This document shows positions 37,923 through 45,851 of a stretch of DNA of 64,000 bases, one piece after another. A program made the translations under genes and the position numbers. Each line of letters opens with the position of its first letter. Position 1 is the first letter of the stretch. The notes beneath the pieces were generated by a model. The model saw only the letters and a program-made list of their open reading frames with translations. It had not been told where the DNA came from and ran no database searches. The stretch is from Thraustochytrium sp. TN22 (Eukaryota; Sar; Bigyra; Thraustochytrida; Thraustochytriidae): assembly GCA_013306675.1 (NCBI GenBank), contig JABLUY010000001.1, forward strand, positions 466,334 through 530,333, read 5' to 3'.

Positions 37923-39668
37923 ATGGCGCCGTCCTCCAGGCTGCTCGTCCTCGTGCTGCTCGTCCTCACGGCGGCCCAGCGGGTCGCCGTGGCGCAAGGG
38001 AGGCGGCAGCCGCGCAGGGACGTGCAGCTGTGCTGCGAGGCGGTCGGCGCCGGCCTCGAGGACGTGCCGGCGCAATGCGGCGCGCATGGGCTCGGGTACC
38101 GGTGGGTGCAGGAGGACCCGCTCCAGGCCGACAAGCCCCTCCTGCAGAGCGTGGACGAGCAGGACGCAGCCGCGACGCAGGCGCGCACGCTCTTGGGGCT
38201 GAGCGTCTCGGTGGTGGTTGCCGTTGCTTTGGGGGAGCGGTTCCTGGAGAGGACGGCCGACCCGACCGTGACGATGAGCGGCTTGGCGGCCGGCGCTGCG
38301 GCGATCGGCTTGGCCGCGGCGCAGTGGAGGTGCGCCAAGCTGGCCGACCTGAGCCCGCTCGGGTGGATGCGCGTGGGCAACGTGTTCTCGGCGCTGCACG
38401 CGAGCTCGCTGCTGTGCTCAAGCCTCTTTGCTGAGGACCTGCGTCTTGTGCCGGCGCTCGAGCTGGCCAGTCTGGGCCAGCTCGTGCTCGTGACGTATGC
38501 GCAGGAGAAGCTGCTCTGGCGCCCGCTGTGGAGCAACGGCGTGCCATTCCTGGCGCTGGCGTGCGCGGCGGTCCTGCGGAAACTCGGCGTGGGCTTCACT
38601 CGCGCGATGGGGTGCGGGCTCTTTGCAGGCATGGTGTTCGTTTCGATGCTACCGGCCTTCGACGTGGACCCGAATCACGCGGGAACCTTCCTGGGCATGT
38701 CGTCTGATCAGAACCTCTTGGTGGCACTCACATGGCCGCTCGTGGTGGTGCCTGCGTGCGCTTGCCTGGTGGCCGCACGGTCCTCCAAGTGGCGGCTCGC
38801 GATCGCCTTGGCGGGCGTGATGCTCGTGGCGGGCGTGCTGCTGCGCGACATGGGCGGTGCGGACATGGGTGATTCCGTGCCACTCTTTTCGCGCGCGCGG
38901 CCACAGTCAGGCATGACAGGCCGATGGTGCTGCATGGCTCCGCGTCCCCGTAGCACGCGTTCGTGTGCGAGCGGAGCCCGCTCGCGGCGCTGGTTTCACC
39001 ACTTCGAGCGAGAGCCGGACCTGGCGTGGTCCCCGGAGACCTGGGGCATGATCTTTGTGACGGTACTGTCGAACGCCAGCGGCGTGCCAGCCGCGGTGCA
39101 CGTGTGGAGCAAGGGCAATGTTGCGGCGGCCATTATTGCGCTGGCCACCATGGCGTTCTCAACGTTGTACCACCTGGCGGACTCGCTGGACAACCACATT
39201 CTGGGCCTCTCCGAGGGTAACTGGCACCGACTGGATAACATCTTCGCGATCTTGGCATTCGTGACGCTGCTCATATACCTCGCCGAGGCGACCGTGGATG
39301 TGCGGGACATGCACAGGGTACGCATGGGCTTTGTTCTCCTCACGATACTGCTTCAAGAGATCGGGCCGTGGCGCCTCGAATGCACGCTCATCCCGGTCGC
39401 CCTAGGACTGGTCTTCTTTGTGGTATACCTGACGCGCCACCCGACGGTGCGCGCCGCGCTCTGGCGCAACCCGGAACACGCCTTTCGGCATGCTGGCGTA
39501 CTGCTGGTGCTGGGCGTGGCCGGCTTTGTCAAGGGCCTGGACGAGGACCGTGACTGGCTGCGCGCCGCACACGGCGTCTGGCACCTCTGCACCGGGCTCA
39601 GTTTTTACTATTCGGCGCGCGGGATGTGGCTTGTAGTGCAGGAGCACCGCAACCTGAAGCGTGCTTAA
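37923..39668 (+). CDS. TMEM8/PGAP6-like (CREST superfamily) protein with an extra N-terminal membrane half
   Basis: 581 residues. Residues 1-25 are a signal peptide. The first half (~85-325) has about seven hydrophobic helices with no family I recognise. The second half (~365-575) matches the TMEM8/myomaker domain (DUF3522): MIFVTVLSNASGVPAAVHVW, AFSTLYHLAD, NWHRLDNIFAILAFVTLL, and near the end RAAHGVWHLCTGLSFYYSA. The Ser, His, Asp and C-terminal HxxxH positions match the CREST metal-dependent hydrolase motifs. Animal PGAP6 is a GPI-specific phospholipase A2 that trims GPI anchors at the surface. Residues ~320-355 (about 38890-39000) are unusually Arg/Cys-rich compared with the rest and could mark a local annotation or assembly problem. 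The hydrolase function is inferred. Confidence 0.8.
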   Translation: MAPSSRLLVLVLLVLTAAQRVAVAQGRRQPRRDVQLCCEAVGAGLEDVPAQCGAHGLGYRWVQEDPLQADKPLLQSVDEQDAAATQARTLLGLSVSVVVAVALGERFLERTADPTVTMSGLAAGAAAIGLAAAQWRCAKLADLSPLGWMRVGNVFSALHASSLLCSSLFAEDLRLVPALELASLGQLVLVTYAQEKLLWRPLWSNGVPFLALACAAVLRKLGVGFTRAMGCGLFAGMVFVSMLPAFDVDPNHAGTFLGMSSDQNLLVALTWPLVVVPACACLVAARSSKWRLAIALAGVMLVAGVLLRDMGGADMGDSVPLFSRARPQSGMTGRWCCMAPRPRSTRSCASGARSRRWFHHFEREPDLAWSPETWGMIFVTVLSNASGVPAAVHVWSKGNVAAAIIALATMAFSTLYHLADSLDNHILGLSEGNWHRLDNIFAILAFVTLLIYLAEATVDVRDMHRVRMGFVLLTILLQEIGPWRLECTLIPVALGLVFFVVYLTRHPTVRAALWRNPEHAFRHAGVLLVLGVAGFVKGLDEDRDWLRAAHGVWHLCTGLSFYYSARGMWLVVQEHRNLKRA

Positions 39669-40393
39669 TGGAGAGGCGCTGACCTGTGAAGTGCTCTGAT
39701 CCTCGAAATGCCCGTACTGGTCAGTGTAGTCACAAGGAGGAGAGAGAGAGCAAACGCTTTCCTGGCGCGCAACTTGGCTGTGGTCTCCCCCCTTCCCCTT
39801 CCTCCTCGACGCGAACGCGCTCGTTGATGAACATGTAGCGCGCAAGGAGACGAGTGAGTTCCCTCTTGCAGCCTGTGCTGTAGTGGCCTCAAAGCGCGTG
39901 GCACCGGGTCGCCGGTGGCGCACGTATCGCGTCGCGTCGCGCAGCAAGAGGGGAGGGACAGCCAGCGATCGGGCAGTGATCTCTCCCATCTCTCATTCTC
40001 CTTCCCTTTTCTTTTTGCTAGCTATGCCCTTCGGGTCAAGCTGCCTCGGCCTCGATACAGATGTTTGGAGCCCGACCCAGCGCGAGGGGCAACTTCGGGC
40101 GACCGCCGTCGAGCGCCGGCGTCTTAGAAAGACAATTGAACTTGAGCTTGTGGATGGCAACATAGCAGCGTTTCATTTAGGCCTCGTTGACGCCAACGTG
40201 TGGGCGGCGTGGGGGCGTGCAGTGAAGTGCGAGTACGCCGATCAAAGCAACCACGCCCCCCTTTCATGGCAAGCACGAGGCAAACATGACCAGAGATGAC
40301 TCCCGGTCCTCAAGAGATGACTCCGGTCGTCGCGCGCTTGCAATTTGCTCGCGTGCCGCACCCCTGCGACGGCGGGCAGGAGCGACAAGCGAG
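39669..40393. other. Convergent intergenic region
   Basis: 725 bases between the stops of the TMEM8-like and YEATS genes. The composition is lower in GC than the flanking genes, with a short (ga)n run near 39738-39750. No coding frame with family similarity and no structured RNA recognised. Confidence 0.5.
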
Positions 40394-41206
40394 CTACTGA
40401 GCGGGCTGCGGCTGCTGCTGCTGGGCCTGCTGGCGGGCCTGCTCTCGCTTGAGCGCTTGGATCTCCTCGATGCGGGCGGAGGTCTCAGCGAGCTCTTGAC
40501 AGGTGCGATCGATCTCTTGTGAGACGAACTTTTGTGCGGCGACAATCTCGCGCATGCTCTCGACCTCGGAAATGGTGGTGAAGCATGCGCGGATCTCCTC
40601 GGGAGAGACGTTCTTGCGCGCCGTGGCCATGTCGTGCTGCGTGAGCAGCTGGTAGAGCGATTCCTCGGGCTCGTGGAAGATGATCTCCTCGTAGTTCTCG
40701 GAGACGACGGGCTTCTTCTTGAGCGTGGCAATGTTGGCCGCAGAGCTGCCAGCCGGGTAAAGGCGCAAGAAGTGCATGAGGTCGACGGAGGTCTCATTGG
40801 CGTCGTTAAAGACGACAACGACCTTGGCCGTGAACTCGCCCCAGCCGCGCTGCTTGGTGAAGTAGGGCGGCTTGTGGCAGGTGACCAGCGGCTCGCTGCA
40901 GCTCTGGTGCAGCACAAAGTCCACGCGCTTGATCAGGTAACTCAGGTCCTCATCCTCCAGCCCGCGCACGTAGATCCACCACTCGTGCGTCGCATTCTCC
41001 GTGCTCTGCTTGCCCAGGAAGAAGGCCACGGACCCGACCACGATGGGCCGCACGACCGTGCGCCCGGCGCCGACGGCGTTTGCCGCCGCCACGGCGCCGC
41101 TGCCGTTGCCGCTACCGGCGGCGCCAGCGGCCACGCCGACCCCCGCGCCGCTCCCCGTGCCGGACCCCGCGCTGCTCGCGCCGCCCGCGCCGCCCTCGGC
41201 GGGCAT
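40394..41206 (-). CDS. YEATS-domain protein (Yaf9/GAS41-like)
   Basis: 270 residues from the ATG at 41206; a second ATG at 41305 is possible, and the frame above that lacks an ATG. A Gly/Ser/Ala N-terminus leads into the YEATS domain at ~49-150: RPIVVGSVAFFLGK, THEWWIYVRGLEDEDLSYLI, VDFVLHQSCSEPLVTCHKPP, then QRGWGEFTAKVVVVF. His, Ser and the Trp of GWGEF form the acyl-lysine pocket in this family. A C-terminal coiled coil (~220-260) with a Gln-rich end is typical of Yaf9/GAS41, which it uses to join the SWR1/TIP60-NuA4 chromatin complexes. The likely role is reading acetyl- or crotonyl-lysine on histone H3. Confidence 0.93.
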   Translation of the reverse strand: MPAEGGAGGASSAGSGTGSGAGVGVAAGAAGSGNGSGAVAAANAVGAGRTVVRPIVVGSVAFFLGKQSTENATHEWWIYVRGLEDEDLSYLIKRVDFVLHQSCSEPLVTCHKPPYFTKQRGWGEFTAKVVVVFNDANETSVDLMHFLRLYPAGSSAANIATLKKKPVVSENYEEIIFHEPEESLYQLLTQHDMATARKNVSPEEIRACFTTISEVESMREIVAAQKFVSQEIDRTCQELAETSARIEEIQALKREQARQQAQQQQPQPAQ

Positions 41207-41436
41207 GGCCTCTGCGGTTTTGATCTGCCGCTTCTCGTGCCGAGCCCGGCCTGCCCAACGACGAGCCTGAACATGAACATGATGAGGCCCGCAAACTGTC
41301 AACATTCCGATTCGTGGCGAGCTAGCTGCGTGACTCACAACATGCAGCTGAGAGCAAGGCAAAACACTTCAAAAAGAGCAGAAAAAAGATGAAATGAAAC
41401 GGTGAAGCAATGTGCAGAGGTCGGAGGTCGCCTGGC

Positions 41437-44400
41437 TCACTGCATCTTCCGCAGGAGAGCCTCGTACTGCTCCTTGGACGAGACGTAGCGAGGATGGTCC
41501 TCACTGAACTTGACCTTGCGGATGGCGTTACAGCGCTCGAGCGCCTCCTTGGCCTCGTCGAGGCGATCGCATTCCTCGAGGACAGCGGCCAGCTCCTGCA
41601 GGCCGGTGGCGAAGAAAGGGTGGTCATCAGGAAGCGAGGCGTCCCAGGCGGCGATCGCCTCTTTGAGAAGGCGTTCACTGAGTGCAAGCTGTTGGCGCTT
41701 GTGCGCAAGCATACCGCGGCTGTAGAGCACCTGGCCGTAGGTTGGGTGCGTGTCGCCGAGGAACTTGGCCTTGATATCGGCGGCAATGATGAAGGTCTCG
41801 TCAGCAGAGTCGAGGTCGTCCAGTTGAAGCTTGAAGCGAGCGAGGCCCATGTACGTGTCAGAGGCGTCGATGTGGTGCTTCCCGAGGCGCTGCTCACGAA
41901 TGGAGAGGGCGCGAAGGTAGAGCGACTCGTTGAAGGCCGGATCTGGTTCCACACCCTCCTGAGCAGCCTTGTCAGGCCACATATGCACCATGCGCATGAG
42001 CTCCGCGTAGCGGTCGCATACGATGGCGACCGCAATGCTGGAAGGCCCGAACATCGTCTCGGCGTCCTCAAGCGCTGACTTGAAGGTGGCCTGTGACTCC
42101 GCGTACCTGCCGAGATGGACGAACATGAAAGCGAACTCGGTCATGCCTCGTACGAGCGCGGCGTTCTCGCCGGCAGCCCGGAGCTGTGGGAGGCCGGTGC
42201 GATAGAGCGCCTCGGCCTCGACGTACTGTGAATCGAGGTTGAGCACGTTGGCGAGCTCCACCATGAGGATCGCACGGGGCGCCTGCGTCTGGCCGTCATC
42301 GGGCAGGAGGTCGAGTGCCTTCCGCAGGACCGAGGACGCGAATGTGTACTTGCCCATCTCCTTGGTGAGACGCGCGATCGCCTCGAGCTGCGGCACGGTA
42401 AGAACCTGGCCCTGGATGACGGCTTCGTAGCTCGAGACCGCCTCGTCGATCCCGCCGAGCACGTCACGCCACACCTCGATTGCCTCATGCAAGAGGCTTG
42501 TGCAGGCAACCTGAACAAAGGCCGGATCGAGCATGAGCTCTCGAAGGCGGCCCACCATCCCGGCCCTGGGCATGTGATGCAAGAGCATGCGGACCTTGCG
42601 CACGTTGAAGGCGTCCGTGCCGGCGAGTGTCAGCGCATGGGTCTCGACGTATCGCGCCTTGCCAACGTCGGTGAAGCCTGCGTCGTCAAAGTAATTGGCA
42701 ATGCTGCGGTGCAGGTGCTCGTTCTCCTCCTCCGAAAGCCCGCCCTCGATGAATCGATGCTGGACAAGCTCACCGATGGTCCGATGGAACCACGCGAGAA
42801 CCCCCGTGCCGTGGTCGCCAGCGCGGGTGACGATGAGGCCCGGGAACTCCTCAAGGAGCTGGGTCAGAACGAGGGGCGGCATGCGGCGGATAGGCGGCCT
42901 CCAGAACTCGAAAACCGTATCGAGAAGGTCGTCGTCGAGCGATAGAATGTCCTCCAGCTCGCGCTGCGTGACACCGCCGATGGAGGCCGTGAGGATGCCA
43001 AGGGCACGCGAGACGAGCTTTGCGCCCCGCCTGCGCTCCACTCTTTCGACGTGGGCCATGAAGACTTCCTCAATGGTGCCACCGAGGGAGATTTCAGACG
43101 CCTCGTCGAAGGAGCGCCACCTGCGTGCCGTGTTGCAGCAGAGGATGAGAAAGAGGGCCGGCTGGCCAACGCAGCGCGTGATGAGCAGGTCGGCCTGCTC
43201 GCGGGAGACCTGTCGCCTAAAGACGGCGAGCCAGCTGGCGAGGAGGGTCTCCACGTCCCCTCGTGAAAGCGTCTCGACTTGTTCGAAGTGGTCGGATGGC
43301 ACGGCGTCTTGGAGCGTCTTGAGACAGTTGACTCCGGCACCTTCAGAGAGAACGGACACCAGGACGCGGACGCCGCCGGGGAGCGCCTGCGGGAGCCAAG
43401 AGAGGCTGTCTCGGGCATTGTCCTGGTTTTCGAGCTGGTCCAGGGCGTCAAGGATGATGATGAGCGGGCCGTCGAGGGTGGTCGCGGCGACGTTGACGAG
43501 CTCTGCAAAGCGCTGCGTGAGCTCGGAAAGGGTTGTGGCGGAGCGCATGCTGTCTGTGACGCCGCTGGCCTTGAGGATGGCCTCCAGTTGGTCGGCGAGG
43601 CTCGTGAGGAGCGCGACGGGCGTCGAGGACTGCGGTGTTGTACCGAGGAAGCGCTGCATGACAACTGCGCTGCCGTCAGCGAGCTCTTGCGCCTCCTTGG
43701 TGAGGCGCGCCATGAGACTCGTCTTGCCGGACCCGCCATCGCCAAAGACGACGAAGGGCACGGCCAGGTCGTCAGACGTGGCGGTCTGTAGGTAGGCGAG
43801 GGCGCCATTGTAGGCGGCTTCGTTGGCTGCGAGCGGCGCGAAGGACATGGACCGGGACGTAGCGTAGGTGCTATGGGAAGAGACCTCGTGCAGCAAGGCA
43901 GCGTCGACACCGTCGCCGGCGCGTGGGTGCTTCTGGCGTGCGTGGCGAATGGAGCTCACCATGGCCTCGCAAAAGTGGTCGCAAATACCCTTCAGGTAGT
44001 CGACGTGCTTCTTGGAGGCGAGCGAAATGCCATCCCGAGTGAGCACAAGCTCGTAACGCTTCATGCGGAAGTCGGAGACGAGTGTTACGACCTCGTGATG
44101 CACCCTGCCGAAGACTCGGTCGGCGCCCTCCATGGCGTCAACGTTGGGGTCGTCAACGAACTTGCGCAGAACCTCGTCAGGAATCTGGCTGCTCCCGAAG
44201 TTGGTGATGTGGCGCCGGAAGACCATGACGGCGTCGGGGCGCTCGGCCTTGTCGACTTGGAGGATGCCATGCACAATCTCGTCCTCGGTCATGGACAAAA
44301 AGTAGTTCTGCAGCGCTTCGCCCTGCAATGTGACGCGCGCGCCCCGGCGCAGAGCTTCGCGCAGGGCATCCTCTGAGGAAGCGGATCCACCTTCCTGGGC

Positions 44401-45003
44401 CGTGCCCAGGATGTAAGCAGGCGGGACGGCGTTGAGGTCCTCGCGGAAGAAGCGAAAAATGAGTTCGCGCTCGTCCTCGCTCACGGCCCCGGCGATCCCG
44501 AGGAGCTCCTGGCTCTCGATCGCGACAGGGATGCGCTCAAAGCCAATTTTGTCGCCGCTGAAGAGGACGAAGGAGATCCCGGCCGACTCGCGGTGACAGC
44601 GCTCCACTTCGAAGATGCACACCTCGGCGGTATCGTGCGACGCGGCCATCTCTGCCGTGATACCCCAGCGCAGATCTACCGGCGTGATGAATTCGCACTC
44701 GAGCACTGCCGCGAACTCGCGCAGGTACTGGTAGGTGTCCATCATGAGAAGGTTGCGCTCGTACTCGAAGTCCGTGAAGGTCGACGAGATGAAGGAGAAG
44801 ATCTTGGGCCGCGGCACGAAGTCCGCGCCGCTGCGCAGCACGCTCTGCAGGAAGTCGGCGCTTGCTTTCGGCACCTCCTCCAGCTCCTCGCGCGCGCTCT
44901 GCAGCGTGTTCTTCCATCGCGCCCGCTCCTGCCGCGGCACCCCCTTCCACAGATCCTCCAGGTTCTTGGGCTCCCTATGACGTCCGAAGAGGGAGGAGAG
45001 CAT
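41437..45003 (-). CDS. STAND NTPase with DUF4062 and TPRs (nephrocystin-3-like)
   Basis: 1188 residues from the ATG at 45003. Residues ~65-165 are a DUF4062 domain: KIFSFISSTFTDFEYERNLL, then ITPVDLRWGITAEM, the N-terminal signature shared by NPHP3, TEP1 and NWD1. The P-loop NTPase spans ~395-700, with Walker A GDGGSGKTS at 421-429 and Walker B PLIIILDALDQLEN at ~513-526. A winged-helix-like region follows, with TQRELEDILSLDDDLLD. From ~880 to 1188 come kinesin-light-chain-type TPRs (YTFASSVLRKALDLLPDDG, YAESQATFKSALEDAETMFG, DEAKEALERCNAIRKVKFSE). STAND proteins are nucleotide-gated signalling switches that oligomerise on ligand binding; their output here is unknown. It sits 848 bases downstream of a TIR-domain gene on the same strand, which may be its partner. 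Confidence 0.9.
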   Translation of the reverse strand: MLSSLFGRHREPKNLEDLWKGVPRQERARWKNTLQSAREELEEVPKASADFLQSVLRSGADFVPRPKIFSFISSTFTDFEYERNLLMMDTYQYLREFAAVLECEFITPVDLRWGITAEMAASHDTAEVCIFEVERCHRESAGISFVLFSGDKIGFERIPVAIESQELLGIAGAVSEDERELIFRFFREDLNAVPPAYILGTAQEGGSASSEDALREALRRGARVTLQGEALQNYFLSMTEDEIVHGILQVDKAERPDAVMVFRRHITNFGSSQIPDEVLRKFVDDPNVDAMEGADRVFGRVHHEVVTLVSDFRMKRYELVLTRDGISLASKKHVDYLKGICDHFCEAMVSSIRHARQKHPRAGDGVDAALLHEVSSHSTYATSRSMSFAPLAANEAAYNGALAYLQTATSDDLAVPFVVFGDGGSGKTSLMARLTKEAQELADGSAVVMQRFLGTTPQSSTPVALLTSLADQLEAILKASGVTDSMRSATTLSELTQRFAELVNVAATTLDGPLIIILDALDQLENQDNARDSLSWLPQALPGGVRVLVSVLSEGAGVNCLKTLQDAVPSDHFEQVETLSRGDVETLLASWLAVFRRQVSREQADLLITRCVGQPALFLILCCNTARRWRSFDEASEISLGGTIEEVFMAHVERVERRRGAKLVSRALGILTASIGGVTQRELEDILSLDDDLLDTVFEFWRPPIRRMPPLVLTQLLEEFPGLIVTRAGDHGTGVLAWFHRTIGELVQHRFIEGGLSEEENEHLHRSIANYFDDAGFTDVGKARYVETHALTLAGTDAFNVRKVRMLLHHMPRAGMVGRLRELMLDPAFVQVACTSLLHEAIEVWRDVLGGIDEAVSSYEAVIQGQVLTVPQLEAIARLTKEMGKYTFASSVLRKALDLLPDDGQTQAPRAILMVELANVLNLDSQYVEAEALYRTGLPQLRAAGENAALVRGMTEFAFMFVHLGRYAESQATFKSALEDAETMFGPSSIAVAIVCDRYAELMRMVHMWPDKAAQEGVEPDPAFNESLYLRALSIREQRLGKHHIDASDTYMGLARFKLQLDDLDSADETFIIAADIKAKFLGDTHPTYGQVLYSRGMLAHKRQQLALSERLLKEAIAAWDASLPDDHPFFATGLQELAAVLEECDRLDEAKEALERCNAIRKVKFSEDHPRYVSSKEQYEALLRKMQ

Positions 45004-45851
45004 CCTCGCACCCTGCTTGGCGCTGCCAGTGCTCGGCGTCGCTCACAGCAGTTGTTGCGGGTTTGCTCTTGCGCGGCCTTGCGCGGCCTCGCCGAGAGTG
45101 CGTGCCGCGCGTCTGTCGCACGACGAGTTTGCCCGTCGTACCTTCGGCGACTCCGAACACGCTCGCGAGAGCCAACTTGAAGGCCCAGCGAGGGAGTTAC
45201 GGTTCTGCCGACACTGTAGCGATCGCGTGGGTAATCCAGGAGAACCACGGCGAGTCTTGTCTGATTCTTTATTAGCACATGAGCCAACGCTTGCACCACT
45301 GCTTCTTCCGAAACGCGGCCGGGTACCCCGGGCCTGCGCTTTGGCTACAGCCGCAACCCACCCGGCATCGGCAATCCCATTATCCAAGTGTCGAGGGCGG
45401 CCGGCCGCAGCAGCGCGGAGCCTGCCAGAGCCCAGGCTGGCGACGCTGCGCTGGGCAGCGGCACCGGGCCAGCGGTGGCGCGCTGGCCAGCCTGGCTGGC
45501 CAGCCTGAGGGACGCCGTGGTTGTTGTTTGGACTTGCAGAACCAAAGCAAGGATCAAAAGAGTGCGGCGGATCGGGGTGGCTCGTGCAGCTCGTCCGGGT
45601 CGGCCCTCGCGGCTCACGCCGTGGCCGGCCAGGTGCAGGCCCAGCAAACCTGAAGGGCCCGTGCCGCACCGGAACTCGGACTCGGAGAGCTGCGAGCTGG
45701 AGCCGTGGCGCATCAGCCTGAGGAGGTAGTTAACTTAGTCAGGGAGCGGCCAGAGTGCGACGCGCCGCGTGCAGCGGCTTCTCCGAAAATCAGATCAAGT
45801 CGTGGGACGACGTGCTGCAGCTGCGCACGCACACGGAGCATTGTGTTAGGA
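45004..45851. other. Intergenic region between the TIR and STAND genes
   Basis: 848 bases. It should hold the TIR gene's 3' end and the STAND gene's promoter (both genes read leftward). Overlapping frames in the GC-rich middle (~45380-45720) have no family similarity. No polyadenylation signal is obvious. Confidence 0.5.
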
